From assembly GCA_013368315.1 (NCBI GenBank), contig JAACJM010000130.1, positions 62,001-126,000 on the forward strand: a DNA stretch of 64,000 nt. Reading direction: 5' to 3'. The notes beneath the pieces are model-generated. The model saw nothing but the letters and a program-made list of their open reading frames with translations, had not been told where the DNA came from and did no database searches. The number at the start of each line of letters is the position of its first letter. Within the stretch, counting starts at the first letter, position 1. The position numbers and the translations under genes are program-made. Positions 46,211 through 58,800 of this stretch are shown here, one piece after another. This DNA is from Tetrapyrgos nigripes (Eukaryota > Basidiomycota > Agaricomycetes > Agaricales > Campanellaceae).

Positions 46211-48432
46211 ATTTGCCTAGTCAGTTTTGAATCTAAAAATTGCTTCAATGTCGTATTCGTTATCCTCTGGTAATAATTCTGCTGGTTCTCCTGGATAATT
46301 CACTCCATGAGCTTCAATCTCCTTGTATGGTGACAGCAGTGAAGTGTGGAACACTGGGTGAATTCGCCATGTGTTTGGCAGTTTGAGACAATAATTAACT
46401 TCGCCAATTACGTCAGTGATTTCGAATGGTCCATGACAACAGTTTGCCAACTTAGCTTTTGGGCTAGTTGTCTTCAAATTCTTTCCATCCAGTAGTACCT
46501 TATCTCCAACTTTGAACTTCACCCCTTCTTTTACATGATCCATGTTCTGTCTTTTCATCACCTCTGCAGCCGTCATTAAACTTGCTTTCAGTTCTTCACG
46601 GAACTCTTCTAAGTTTTGGAGGTGTTCTTCAACTTTTGGTACATGTGAAGAAGGGTTGACTGAAGGAAAGAGTCGAGGGAGGTATCCATGAAGTAATTCG
46701 AAAGGTGATTTTCCAGTGGCTGAGTGCACTTGGGTGTTGTGACAAAATTCGGTGTATGGCAAATATTTGACCCAATCATCTTGACGATAGTTGCAGAAGG
46801 TTCGTAGGTATTGTTTGAGTTCTTGATTGAACCTTTCTGTTTTGCCATCTGTTTGTGGGTGATAAGCCATACTAACTTAGCGTATATCCCTCTCATTACT
46901 TGGCTTGCAAATTGTGGACCTCGATCTGATATCATCTTGTCCCAAAGACCATACCATTGCCAGGTGTTATTGAACAATACATCAATAGTACCGTCACTAT
47001 CAATGTCTTTTCAGCAAGGGGAAATGACGACTGTCTTTGTTGATCAGTCCACTGTTACATGAATTGCGTTGAAGCCTTTACATTCTGGGAGATCTGTAAT
47101 GAAGTCAGTGGTGATAGTCCTGAAAGGTTGTTCTGGGATATCGTTTGGAATTAATGGTACGTGCAATGGACGGTTTTGTGCCTTGGTTGATTGGCAAGTA
47201 GCACATCCTTTGACGTAATCATGAACGAACACTAACATACCGGGCCACCAAAATTCTCTACTAACTAATTCATAGGTTTTGAATTGGCCTGGGTGTCCTG
47301 CAGTAAGACTGTCATGATACATTTTGACTATATCTCTTCACAGTTGTTGGTCATAGGGAATGTAGACTTTTCCTCAGAATAAAATAATCCCATTTTTGTA
47401 GTTCCATTCCTGTAAGTTTTTGACCAGTGAACACAGACCATTATTCAGGATAACTTCGAGAGCACTCACAACTTCAGTGTCCTTTTCTCGACATTCTCTA
47501 ATTCGTCTTCTCAACTCTATATCTCCTATTGAGAGTACTGCCCCAGGTCTCGTTGTGTGTATTCTGAAGAAGGTGGGGTCGAGCAGTATTCTTCCTTGTT
47601 GTCATCTTCGACCCCCTCTTTATGATCTGGCCTTTGAGAGAGAGGATCGCTTCAGTTAAGACTTCCAGGTTTATGAATGAGTGTGAAGTCGAATCTGGTA
47701 AGAAACAAAGCCATTCTTGCTTGTCGTCAGCTAAGTTTCTAAGAGGTAGTGAAGTATTCCAAGTTCTTGTGGTCCGTCAAGATTTCGATAGTATGCGGTG
47801 TGCCTTCAAGGTAATGTCACCAAGCTTCTAAAGCCTGTATGATCACCAATAATTCCTTATCATGAATATTGTAGTTTCGTTCAGTCTCAGATAAGGACTT
47901 CAATAGGTAAGCAACTGGGTGCCATTTGTTATCAGATCCTTTCTGTGATAGAATACCTCATGTAGCGTAATTGGAAGCATTGACCTCTACTCAATATGGT
48001 TTAGAATGATCAGGCATTAGAAGGACTGGTGAAGAAGTAAACACATCTTTAAGTGCTTGAAAGGCTCTTTCTGCATCAGTAGACCATTTCCAAGGTTCAT
48101 CCTTTTTTGTTAGATCAAAGAGTGGTCGAGCGACTTTAGAAAAGTCTTGTATAAATCGATGGTAGAAGTTTCTGAATTCAAGGAATGACTGGACATCCTT
48201 GACGGTTTGTGGGGTTGGCCATTCAGTAATGCCTTTGACCTTAACTGGATCCATTGCTAATGTATTGTGAGAGACAATAAGACCCAGAAATTCTACTGAA
48301 CTGGCTTCGAAGATGCACTTTTCTGGTTTAGCATATAGGTTGTTGTCCTGGAGTCATGAGAGCACTTGTTCGACCATTTGTTGATGTTCTTCTAAGGATT
48401 CCGTAAATATCAGGATATCATCCATATAGATA

Positions 48433-50069
48433 CAGTGGCCAAAAAAATTGTCCACATGTTTGGCACTTTTGGAAAGATTGCTGATTTAAGAGCTATTGAG
48501 CAGAAATCTCAAAACATGGCTGGTGGTAGCAAGAAAGCCTTTGATTAGAGCTACAATAATCTGTCTGTTTTGTCTTATTTGGCCACATATCTGTGGAGTT
48601 ATGATTGATTTAAAATTGTATGTCATTTGGACAATTTTTTGAGTTGCCACTTCAAAATCATTATTGCAATAACCTGATGTGTTATACATGATGTCATGGG
48701 TGGAGCTGTACAGTAATGTGATGTATACACCACAATGATGTCATAGCTGCCAGCTGGAGCATACATAGCAACATACAGATGCTCTACAGCTTCTATGAAA
48801 ATCATGGGGTCCCTCATATCAGCCCAGAAAGACAATCTCAACTCTCTCCTCCAAACTGCCCCTCCCTCTATCAAAATTTCAGCTCAGACTGAAGTATGAA
48901 AGCAGAGTGTTGCTTTTATAGGTAGAGAGACATGTTCTGATAAAGGAAACCATTGGATATAGCACTTTAGAAAGTTAATACCCAGCTGAAAAATGGCCAC
49001 CTCTGGATCAACTCCCATATTATTAATGCTTTCCAGGATTTTGTTACTTAAGATGGTCATATAGTGTTTGCAATCTATCTTCCCCTTCATCTGAACCATT
49101 TTTACTGCTTACTGTTGCCCCATACCCTACCCCATCATGTCATTTTCTCTCTCAAATGTCATCATTTCTGTCACATCTTGCTGTACCATGAATTTATCTC
49201 TCTTTTCTCACACATGCTGGGGCATATTTGCCCCAAAATAATTGGTTTTGGTCTTATCTGAGAAAATAACCCACTTCTAGCCTTCTACAGCCCGGTCTTT
49301 TTACATCTGTGCAAACTTCAAGTGAGCCTTGCTGCAAGTCACTGTAAGTTTGCACTTGTTCTGTGTTTTGGAGATCGCCACAAGACATTTTCAGGAATGT
49401 TTTGGCTGTTATAGGTTGGGACAGGTTGTCCAAGAAGAGCCTTGATGTTTCAGGCCACTTGTGTAGCAATCTGGCTTTACCAGAATGGATTTTTTTGCAA
49501 TCTAACCTCTTCACAAGTAGTAGAGAGCCTCCTAGGACACCCTGCTGTATTGTTCTCATTGTCTGTATTTGTCTTTTAAGCCACAAAAGCAACTCTTGGC
49601 TTCCATACTCCAGTCTGAGCTGCAATTTTTGCAGATGGAGAGGCAGTTAAGAGGAGAGAGTAGAGATTGTCTTTCTGGGCTGATATGAGGGACCCCATGA
49701 TTTTCATAGAGGCTGTAGAGCATCTGTATGTTGCTATGTATGCTCCAGCTGGCAGCTATGACATCATTGTAGTGTATACATTACATTACTGTACAGCTCC
49801 ACCCATGACATCATGTATAACACATCAGGTTATTGCAATAATGATTTTGAAGTGGCAACTCAAAAAATTGTCCAAATGACATACAGTTTTAAATCAATCA
49901 TAACTCCACAGATATTTGGCCAAATAATACAAAACAGACAGATTATTGTAGCTCTAATCAAAGGCTTTCTTGCTACCACCAGCCATGTTTTGAGATTTCT
50001 GCTCAATAGCTCTTAAATCACCAATCTTTCCAAAAGTGCCAAACATGTGGACAATTTTTTTGGCCACTG
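48433..50069 (-). mobile_element. Second Tc1-like element with very long inverted repeats
   Basis: 1637 bp, starting CAGTGGCCAAAAAAATTGTC, flanked by TA (48431-48432 and 50070-50071), inserted between the two halves of KVV-IYMDDIL in RT. Inverted repeats extend about 415 bp (48433 to about 48850 and about 49650 to 50069), nearly twice those of the copy at 40848. The middle holds only a decayed transposase. Confidence 0.9.
48884..49625 (-). pseudogene. Decayed Tc1-like transposase
   Basis: Recognisable fragments include ILESINNMGVDPEVAIFQ (compare GVDPEVAIFQQDND in the other copy) and an N-terminal piece with HKWPETSRLFLDNLSQPI. The catalytic Asp of FQQDND is lost, and frames change repeatedly. 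Confidence 0.7.
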
Positions 50070-51587
50070 TAACAACCTTCCCAGAATCAATAAGGTCCTT
50101 GAAAAGAGTATTCATCATTGCTTGGAACGTAGCAGGAGAGTTCATAAGGCTGAAGAACATCACCGTTGGTTCGAAAAGCCCTCTATTGGTCTTAAACGCC
50201 GCTTTCCATTCATCCCCTTCTTTTATCTGTACATTGTTATAACCTCATTGAAGATTGATTTTGGAGAAGACTCGTGCCCTCTTAAGTTTGTCCACTAATT
50301 CTGATATGAGTGGTAAAGGGTATTCTTTTTTTATTGTTCCTCGGTTTAATGCTCGATAATCCTGTACAGAGCGTAGCTTTCCGTCTTTTTTTTTGACGAA
50401 GAAAAAAGGACTTGCCATAGGAGACTGCAACGGTCTTATATATTCCTTCTTTAGGTTTTTGTCGATAAAGTCATCAAGTTCTTCTTGTTCAACAGGGGAA
50501 AGGGGATAAGTCTTGCACGGATGTGGTTTGAAGTCTGGTTTTAGTTCAATAGCATGATCCCATTTGCCACACTTTGGTAGTCGTTCTGAAGTTTTTTCAT
50601 CAAAGACTGGTAAAAATTGATGATATTGAGACAGAATCTTATCTGTGAGTGGCACATCTCTTTTCATGTCCTGAGCCACTTCTGCAAGCTCTTGAGCTTT
50701 GGTAAACCCAGCATGAATATTGATATCCAGCGTTTCAGGTAAGTCCAAGTCCAATACCAAGTGTTCCTCTTCTTTCCTTAACAAGCTTTCCATCACCTCT
50801 TGTTCCCACTGACTTGGAGTGTCCTTCCAACCATAATCATCTTTGGTAAAAATTACTGTAGGTCCTGGAATGTGATGAAGAGATTGAATGTGGATACGAC
50901 AACGTTGGCCTGTGACTTTTGGTTGTGCCATTGGTTTGAATCGTCCGATCAGTTCTAGCCATTTGACTTGGTAGTCCTTGTGATGAGTTCACGGGTTGGC
51001 AACAGTCAATTTGAGAGGTTTGGGTTTAGTGCATAGGTTCAGGACAGGGGGTTGTTCTAAGGTACATGTTTCAGGACATCTGACCATGTCGACTTTAGAG
51101 AACGACCAATTGACTTCCAGATTATGCTCTTCTAACCAGTCAGTACTGAGAATTATGTCGTGATCCCCGGTATCCGTAACATAAAATTCAGCCATTTCTT
51201 TGTGATATGACCTTTTGTCTTGAGAGTAGATACAAAGTTTCTGGACAGTGTAATGGTGTACCCATCCCATGGTATTTTCAGAACCATCAATGTTGCATAC
51301 TGGGAATGGATTTTCGATAGGAAGGAGGGTTAAATAATTTTCTCGTGCAAAATGGCTGTTGATAATTATGCCTTCTGCACCACTGTCTATTAGAGCGTCT
51401 GCATTGATTTTTCTGCTGGTAATTTTACCAATAAGTTCAGTTTTAAGTGTTATCAAAGGTACCTGTTGGTTACAAGTGACTGCTGACATTCTTAACTCTG
51501 AAGGAAAGGTACGCTCACAAGAGGAGTATAACACATATTGTCCGGCGTACTGTACAACTCCTTCTGACGACGTAGCAGAGGAGTGAT

Positions 51588-51596
51588 TCAAAAATC
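51588..51596 (-). promoter_or_regulatory. -1 gag-pol recoding site, third copy
   Basis: Minus strand GAT TTT TGA, same as the inner element, with pol entered one base back at TTG AAT CAC. Confidence 0.68.
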
Positions 51597-52217
51597 CATC
51601 ATCTTCGACATAGTATCTTTCAAATATACAGCAGCTTGTTCCTGTTCTTCTCCTTCCAGTCCTTTGATCCTACTAACCATATCTGAAATGTCCTTGATCA
51701 TGTTACGAGAGGAAGACAATGACGATGCTTGAGCTACTATTACAGGTGTTAAATTGGATGATGACAACAATGAGGTTGAAGTGGAAGTATTGGCTGTCCT
51801 AACAGCACGAGGAGGGAAGTTACGAGGGGTATTTTGAGACGTTGATGACCTCGGGGTATTGTTCAGAAATGTCAGATATTCATTGCTCATATGACCGGGT
51901 GACCGGGTTGCCTACATGCAAAGCATGCTCCTAGTTTATGAAGTTGGTCCCTTTCTTCAGGCATCAGCTTGGGTAAGGGAGTAAGAGGTGATTGAGCACC
52001 TGGTGCCATAAGCACGTTAACACTGGCTACTGTTCGTCCTTGAGAAGAACCTGAACTTGTCCTTGATGTAGAGGAAGGTTTCCAACGTCTCTCTTTCTCC
52101 CACTCGTTCAACCATTCTAAATGCAAGTCCATTGCCCTATCCCTATACTTGTCAAAGTCTTTCCACTTCAGACACATTTGCCCCACCGACTTCTGAAGAT
52201 CACTTGGGAGACCCACT

Positions 52218-52883
52218 TAGGGCTTCGCACCATCCAGTAATACTGGTACGGCTGTAAATTTTACTGGCTCAGTACTGGTATGGTATACCCGTCCTCGTAT
52301 TCGTACTGGTTCATCTAGAAGCCTGTACAGTACTGGACAGGTACGGGTATGGCAGTAATACTGGTTACGGGGTCATGCTGCTGCAGCTGGAAGAAATACT
52401 ACAAGCGACACACCTTTTACTGACTTCGTGTTGTTTTTAAGACTTGTAGAACTGAACTGGAGGTCAGAAACTAGTGTTATGCACATCACCATAGCTCTCT
52501 GAAAGATTTTCACTTGGCCTTTGTGACTCACTGACATCTGAACAACAGCTCATCAGCATCTTTTTCATCAGGATTTGCGCAGATCAAGCACAGATATACC
52601 CTTCGGGCTTGGATTTTCACCTCGCTTCGACCACTTCATGTACAAGAATGACGAAAACTTGGTGAAAAGGACTAAAATTTAAGGAAAAGTCATTGCCGGG
52701 GCTTGACCGACCTGTATACCGTACCAACCCGTATGACGGCTGTGAAGGAGAAGGTGATATACGGGTTATACCCGTACAGTACAGTCCCATATTTTTTCTC
52801 CAAATCTTGCTATACAGTACGGGGTTGTATTTCCATACGGTTCCCGTATAACCATATGGATACTGGTACGGTGCGAAGCCCTA
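52218..52883. mobile_element. hAT-type MITE in gag
   Basis: Inverted termini TAGGGCTTCGCACC at 52218 and GGTGCGAAGCCCTA at 52883. 8-bp duplication GACCCACT (52210-52217 and 52884-52891). 666 bp with no transposase frame. The subterminal regions are full of TACTGGTAC / GTACGGGTA motifs in both orientations, typical of transposase-binding subterminal repeats. Removing the insert restores the gag reading across YKVG-LPSDL. Confidence 0.85.
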
Positions 52884-53880
52884 GACCCACTTTATAAAAA
52901 TCTAAGAGAGCTATTTCTCCGTAGTCTGACTCTTCTCCATATGTATCAAAAATGCTGTTGTAACTACTAATGTCTGTTCCCTTCAACCTAGCATTTTTGA
53001 TTTTTGATTTTGCAACCTCATCAGCAGCAAGGGCTTTGAAATCCTTCTTAAACCTATCCTTTATCCCCTTCAATGTTGTCCATCATCTGTCTTCCAGTCT
53101 GACTCTTTCATTTTCCTCATCATCTTCTCATTCTGTGATATGTTGAGTTGCCCAATCTCCTCCTTTTTCTCCTGTAATGAATGAGAAAGATAGGGACACC
53201 TTGGAGTCCTCACTCAAGTGTTTGGCTTTGTTCTGATGTAGGTAGTTGTTGAACAAGGCTAACCATTGCTTTGCCTCATCATGCTCTCCAGTGAAGGCAT
53301 CAGGTTTCCTTCCTCGTTCAGAAGTACCATTAGAGTCATTCAGCACTACATCGGACATAGCTGGATTGTCTGGTTCCAATGGATCTGGGGAAGGGGAAGG
53401 AGCTGGATGACAAGGGGCTACTGATGGTCCTTCAGTAGACGGAATTGTAGGAGAAGAAGGGTCGTCTGGTTCTGATGGTTCAGGAGAGGGGTTCGCAGAG
53501 GGCAAGGGGTTAGGATTTGATGAAGGAACTGATGCAGAGGATGGATTGGGATGTGTAGAAGGAAGGGGATCTGGGTTCACTCGAGTGTTTGTAGGAGTCG
53601 ATGTTCCCTGGTCTTGTTCAGTTTCTGAGTTGATTATAGGATGAGCTTTTTGAATAGTGAGTTCTTGGTTGTGTGTTACAACTTTGCAATCGATATGAAG
53701 GGACACAGGGAGCGTTTGAGTGTTGTACCTGTTAATACAGGGCTGATTTTCACAAAATATGTAAGGATTTGAATTCTCTGGATTATAATGGCAGTTGAGA
53801 GTAGTCAGTTTGAAGAAGACATGTGGGTGATTTGTGCAAGGAAGGCTTGGATCTGCAGATGCGGTCCATCGACTTGTCAT

Positions 53881-54490
53881 ATACTTCTTCTACAATCTCT
53901 TAGGGCCTTCTTTTCTGCCCTTTAAATCAGAAGGATGGATTGAGGATGACAGAGGAGGGTGTGCTGTGTTCTTTGAAGAACAGAGGTCCCGTAATCCTAA
54001 CAACAGTCTCCTCAGTATTGAGGTCAAAGGTGACTGTTAGGATCACGTCACCTGGTTCCCATTTCCAAATCCAACATCTTGTACAAATGAAGTTTTGATT
54101 GTAACTCCTTGTATGTGGCTGTACCAGTTCTTGGTGTGTAGTAGATCGAGTGGAAGAGGGAGAGGAACTTGCTTGTATTCAGGCGAGCTTTCGGGAGGTT
54201 CAAAATGAATCTGAGAGAATGCGGTAGACAGAGTGAAGAAGGTGTATGGGGGAGGACAATGCTTGCAGTTACACAGAAGGGGATTGATGATGAGGGAGTC
54301 AAGAACAAATGGTTACAGCCAAATTGACACCAAGTCAACACAAAAGACACCTAGTCTCTTGTGAGCTACGACACCTAGTCATTAACCCGTGGATATAGGG
54401 ATGAAAGAAGAAAAGAATGATGATGAGAAGGGATAAGGAGTTTGTCCAGATGTTGAGTAGTGAGGTGGTGGAAGGAGAGTTCGTTCAAGT
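53881..54490 (-). other. Leader of the third gypsy copy
   Basis: Leader sequence with similarity to 33727-34387. The PBS region reads TGAACGAAACT on the minus strand (one base longer than in the inner element). Its LTR partner (54635-54644) reads AGTTTGTTCA, so pairing would need one bulged base. Confidence 0.55.
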
Positions 54491-54845
54491 GTCAAGGTTG
54501 TTGATACACTCAATAACAAACCACCCAAGTCACCAAAAACAAGATCAATTTGAGAAGAGAGAGATAGATAGAGAGGTATGAGTAAGCTGACTAGGTTCTA
54601 CACTGCATAGTAGTAGTATGGAGCGGCGACAAAGTGAACAAACTAAAGGACTAACTAGAATGTCTAATGGTTTATATAGAAGAGCAATGAATAGGTGATA
54701 GGAAAAAGATAGCAGAAACAGGAGAAACATAGGAGAAAGTGGAGAAATGTAGGAGAAAGATAGGATTGATAGAATGGAAGATTGATTGAGGAAGAGGGCA
54801 CAGGAGATGGATAAAGAGAAGGAAAAGAGAAGGAAAAATAAGACA
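54491..54845 (-). repeat. 5' LTR of the third gypsy copy (right border uncertain)
   Basis: The left border TGTCAAGGTTGTTGATACAC matches the LTR end of the inner element. The right border is placed at TAAGACA because the minus strand would then start TGTCTTATT. No second LTR or target duplication is available to confirm it. Confidence 0.5.
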
Positions 54846-55400
54846 GGGGAGTGGGGGGGGGGGGGGAGGGGGGAAGTGGCTGAAAGTACTGGTACTAGTA
54901 ATACCCCTGTTAGTATCTCCTAAAATACTTGTACACATTGCAAATGAAATAGTAAGATGAAACTCCCAAATTCTGCTGCTGGGGCCTTGCATTGATATGA
55001 TACACATATATATGTTATGTGAAGCTGAAAAAGGGTATTAGGTATCATAAGGGCCTACTGGCATACTGATGTGATTTACATATTGACATATTTACATCCC
55101 CAAACTCAAGCCCCAGGCCTTAGGACTTGTTTCTTGCTTAGAATTCAAGAAAATATTCAGAATACTGTTTTCTAATGCAAAAATTACCTCAGTTAACTCA
55201 TAATTGCATCTGATGAATATTCTTGGGCTGACTTCAGCACAGGGGACAAGACTATACCCCCCAAGAGGAATTCTTTTATACTTACTTTATAAATTAGTAC
55301 TTACATGTTTGCATGCACAGTGGCTTCAAGTAGTGCAGGGTATTGAAAATTCAACCTATGAGAATAGAGAATTTGCAGCAATCTTTGTGACAAAGGCTTT
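54846..55400. other. Non-coding; poly-G tract
   Basis: Contains a G-rich run (about 54850-54876). No gene was seen up to the degenerate end of the NLR-like gene. Confidence 0.45.
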
Positions 55401-55882
55401 TGCTTAAATCTTAAAAAATGAAAAAAGTTCAGGGGAAAATTTGCTGCAATCTTGTATTTATATACTACTTAGAACATACTGCTTCAGATTGCATGAAAGG
55501 GTATAAAATCAAGGAAATGGGTACCTAGGCATCATTTGAAACTGATTTCTCAAGCTCATCAAGTTTAGCCAGCTCTTCATCACACAGTTTCACACCAGCG
55601 TGTAACTCTCCATGAGAGGCAAAAGTATCTCTGGCCTCTACAAACTTCTTTCAGGCCTCTGAACATTGTTTCTGGTCTTGTAAAAGCAGACTAAACTCAT
55701 ACAGACAATATCCAATATCTCGTGAGAGATTTCCAATATCTTTGAATTTAGAAATGGCGACCTCCAGAGCTAATTTTGACTTCTGGTAGAGTCTCTGTGT
55801 TCTATAAGCCCTGCTAGTCTATATAAAGTGTCTGGAGCTAGATATTGATTTCCAATCTGTTCAAATTGACCTTTGGCTCTGT
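55400..55882 (-). pseudogene. Decayed 3' continuation of the NLR TPR array
   Basis: In another frame the minus strand continues the repeat with AAEILNRAKGQFEQIGNQYL and LYRLAGLIEHR, then drifts into sequence with frequent stops. It shows the array was once longer than the open frame ending at 55883. Confidence 0.5.
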
Positions 55883-58800
55883 TCAGAATTTCAGCAGCAT
55901 TCGATAGGTTTCTCCCAGACCTCGCAGACACCAAGCTACTCCTAGCTGATCTCCAATCTGTTCAAACTGTTCTTTGGCTCTGTTCAGCATCTCAGCAGAC
56001 TCATTGTAGTTGCCCTGCATTCGGCGAATATCTCCCAGACTTTGCAGACACTGAGCAGCTCCCAGCCAATCAACAATCTGTTCAAATTGATTTTTGGCTT
56101 TGATCAGCATCTCAACAGCCTCACTGGATTTATTCTGCATGGAGTGGATCTCTCCTAGTCTTTGCAGACACTGTGCAACTCCTAGCTGATGTCTAGTCTT
56201 TTCAAACTCATCTTGAGCTCTGTTAAGCATCTCAACAGCCTCTATGTATTTGTTTTGCATCCGGAGAATATCTCCCAGACCTTGCAGACACTGGGCTGCT
56301 CCTTCTTGAATTCCAATTTCTTCAAATTGAGCTTTGGCTCAGTTCAGTATCTCCGTAGCCTCACTATATTTGCTCTGCATGCGGTGGATCTGTCCCAGGC
56401 TTTGCAGACACTGGGCCACTCCCAGCCGACCTCCAACCCATTCAAAATGATCTTTGGCTCTGTTTACCATCTGCATAGCCTTTGTATATTTGCCCTGCAT
56501 GTAGTGGATGTCTCCAAGCCTTTGCAGACACTGGGACACTCCTAGCTGATATCCAGTCTATTCAAACTGATCTTTGGCTCTATTCAGTATCTCAGTAGCC
56601 TCACTGTAGTTGTTCTGCATGCGGTGGATGTCTCCTAGGTTTTGCATACACTGGGCAACCCCCTGCTGATTCCCAATCTGCTCAAAATAACTTTTAGCCA
56701 CAGCATACTTGTCAAAGGCTTCATGATATTTGGCTTGCACATAGTAAATATTTCCAAGCTCTCTAAGAACTTTTGCACTATATCTAATATTATGCCAATT
56801 GTTTCTCGTCATCCTGTCTGCCTCAGCCTTAGCCTTATGCCATCTTGCCATCCATATAAGCATATACAGCCTCTGAAGCTGTAACTGAAGTTTATCTTTT
56901 TCAGCAAGTTCAGAAGAATTGCTGAGAATGTTATTAAGGATATCAACTGTTGTTGGATAAAACTTGCTGAAATGATCAAGAATCTGTATAGCTTCAATAT
57001 GTAGCTTCTTGGGACAATACTTGATCTGTTCATTCAATATCTTCGTAATATTTGAGATATGAGGCTGAAGTTGATTCTGTCTCTCTTGTGGCTCACCAGA
57101 AATGCCATGGAGCAAAGAAGTATAGAAGGTTTCAATCAATGGAAGTTCACTTGTTATATCTGTGGTGGGATCCATGCAGATATATTCACGTATAGGTGCC
57201 AAAACCTTGATAGTTAGGCTTTGACTGTAGACCAGAGAATATTCAAGCAATGTATTGATAGACTGGTCCAACTGTTCAAACCCTGCTAACATTCCAGAAA
57301 GATTTGATACCCAATCAGGTATTCCATCTGGCAGAAAAGAGATAATTGCCAGAAGTTTAGCTTGAAGTGGGTTCAGCAGTCTTGTGGATAACTTGATTGA
57401 ATGATCAACACTTGTTAATCTCCCATCAGCTTTTCCTTGAGTCAGCATAGCTGTTTTGTTTTCCTGCCACATTCTTAGCAGTGATTCAAGTGGAACTGAT
57501 TTAGCCCTCTTAGCAATGAGAGTGATGGCAAGTGGAACACAATCAAGCTCTTTCAAGATCTGTTCAATAATATGATTCTCCTGTTCTAATTCTTTCTTTC
57601 CAGCAATTGTCAAGAAGACGTTTCTTGCAGATTCAAGTGCAAGAGGAAGAATTGAATCTGATCCAAGTGTTTTCCATTCAATGGAACCTGGTCCATTTAA
57701 TCCTCTCATCGTAAGAATCATGGAAATTTGATTGACTCCAGCCAGATTTTCAAGCAGGCTCTCAACATGAACTTGGTCATTGTTCCAAGGAGTTTCAAAA
57801 TTGTCCAGGATGAAAAGCACAGGCTCCATGTGGATCTTAAAATGCTCCTCCAATTTTTTGTGTTGGCTTTCTCTCTCTTTGACTTGAATCTCCAGTCTCT
57901 GAGTTAATCCTTGGAGAAGTGACCTTGCATCTGGCAGCACTTCACAAGGTAGGAAATATGAAGCCTGTCCATATTTTTCCTGGACTTCCTCAGCATTATT
58001 GATATGTAAAGCAATGGATGTCTTTCCAATGCCTCCTGCTCCAAGAATAGCAAGAAAAGCCTGATCACTGCCAATCATGCAGTTGGCTCCTTCAGCTACC
58101 AATTCATCTCGACCAAAGAAGATTTTTGATACAGCAGGGGTGGCTCTCTCAAGGTCACTTGAATAATACATTTAACCCTAAAATTACAAAGTGATTTTTG
58201 AAAAAGACTTACTCATAGGTAATAGTGGACTGGTCATGAATTTTGGCAATATTAGCCAATGATTTCTGCATCACCTCTTGTTCTTTCTTGAGATCTTGTT
58301 GTCCTTGTTTGAGCTCTTCAGCAGCATTCCAATTATTTGCACTGGCTTTCGTCTATTCATAAAGAGAAAACTATGGGAAATATGCTTTCATCCAATAAGA
58401 ATACTTACTGTAAACCTGATCATGCAACAATTGATAGCATCCTTGCATTCCTTGATAGTATTTCCATCTTTTGTTGCATGCAAAAAACTCTTGCCCCTGC
58501 TGCGCTGGCCAATCTTTTGCAGTTTTTTGGCCACATTTTCGAACTCACTGTGATTGCACTTCAGCAGCTATTACTTTATTCTAGAAAGCATCCTCATACC
58601 TTTTAATCTCTTCCACACTCTCCATCAATAATTCATCTTTGTTGTGAGTACCTTGTTTAATGATTTTAGTCATATCATTGAGAAACTTGGCACTGTTGTG
58701 TGGAATGCTGATACAATCTTTCTTATTCTGTCCCATGGTCTAACCAAGATTAAAGGTTCTGGTGGTACATGATAAAGACTATTAAGTAGGCAACTTACCT

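Larger units (their letters stand above)
46225..51591 (-). pseudogene. pol of the third gypsy copy, many stops, split by a Tc1-like element
   Basis: Protease ALIDSGAEGIIINSHFA (near 51370), [21 protein letters not shown] then YMDDIL on the other side of the Tc1 insertion (about 48425), RNase H with MDPVKVKGITEWPTPQTVKD upstream, integrase zinc finger YHDSLTAGHPGQFKTYELVS, core ISDRGPQFASQVMRGI and HPQTDGKTERFNQELKQYL, and the start of the chromodomain. In-frame stops are frequent and mostly TGA opposite Arg in the inner copy (for example VLS*LQDN, LEAW*HYLEG, VANP*TH). Not functional. Confidence 0.85.
51588..53880 (-). pseudogene. gag of the third gypsy copy, split by a hAT-type MITE
   Basis: Starts MTSRWTASADPSLPCTNHPH (53880). 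The capsid-like block is TGEHDEAKQWLALFNNYLHQ, then GTDISSYNSIFDTYGEESDY up to the MITE at 52883. It resumes GLPSDLQKSVGQMCLKWKDF and CFACRQPGHP near the knuckle, then IKGLEGEEQEQAAVYLKDTM and a stop at 51588. Short frame breaks occur near 53100 and 51890. Confidence 0.82.
46211..54845 (-). mobile_element. Third Ty3/gypsy chromovirus copy, 3'-truncated, with Tc1-like and hAT-type insertions
   Basis: On the minus strand: a 5' LTR (54491 to about 54845, LTR/leader border TGTCAAGG as in the other copies), leader, gag (53880-51588), pol (51591 to about 46225). The coding sequence stops abruptly in the chromodomain (EYDIEAI, then unrelated sequence next to the Helitron), so the 3' LTR and extra ORF are missing. 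It is closer to the inner than to the outer element (identical recoding region). Both pol and gag hold later insertions. Confidence 0.82.

Noticed and set aside
48623..49879. Two similar ORFs on opposite strands (48623-48874 minus and 49667-49879 plus)
   Set aside because: They are the same sequence in the two long inverted repeats of a Tc1-like element; being open is incidental.
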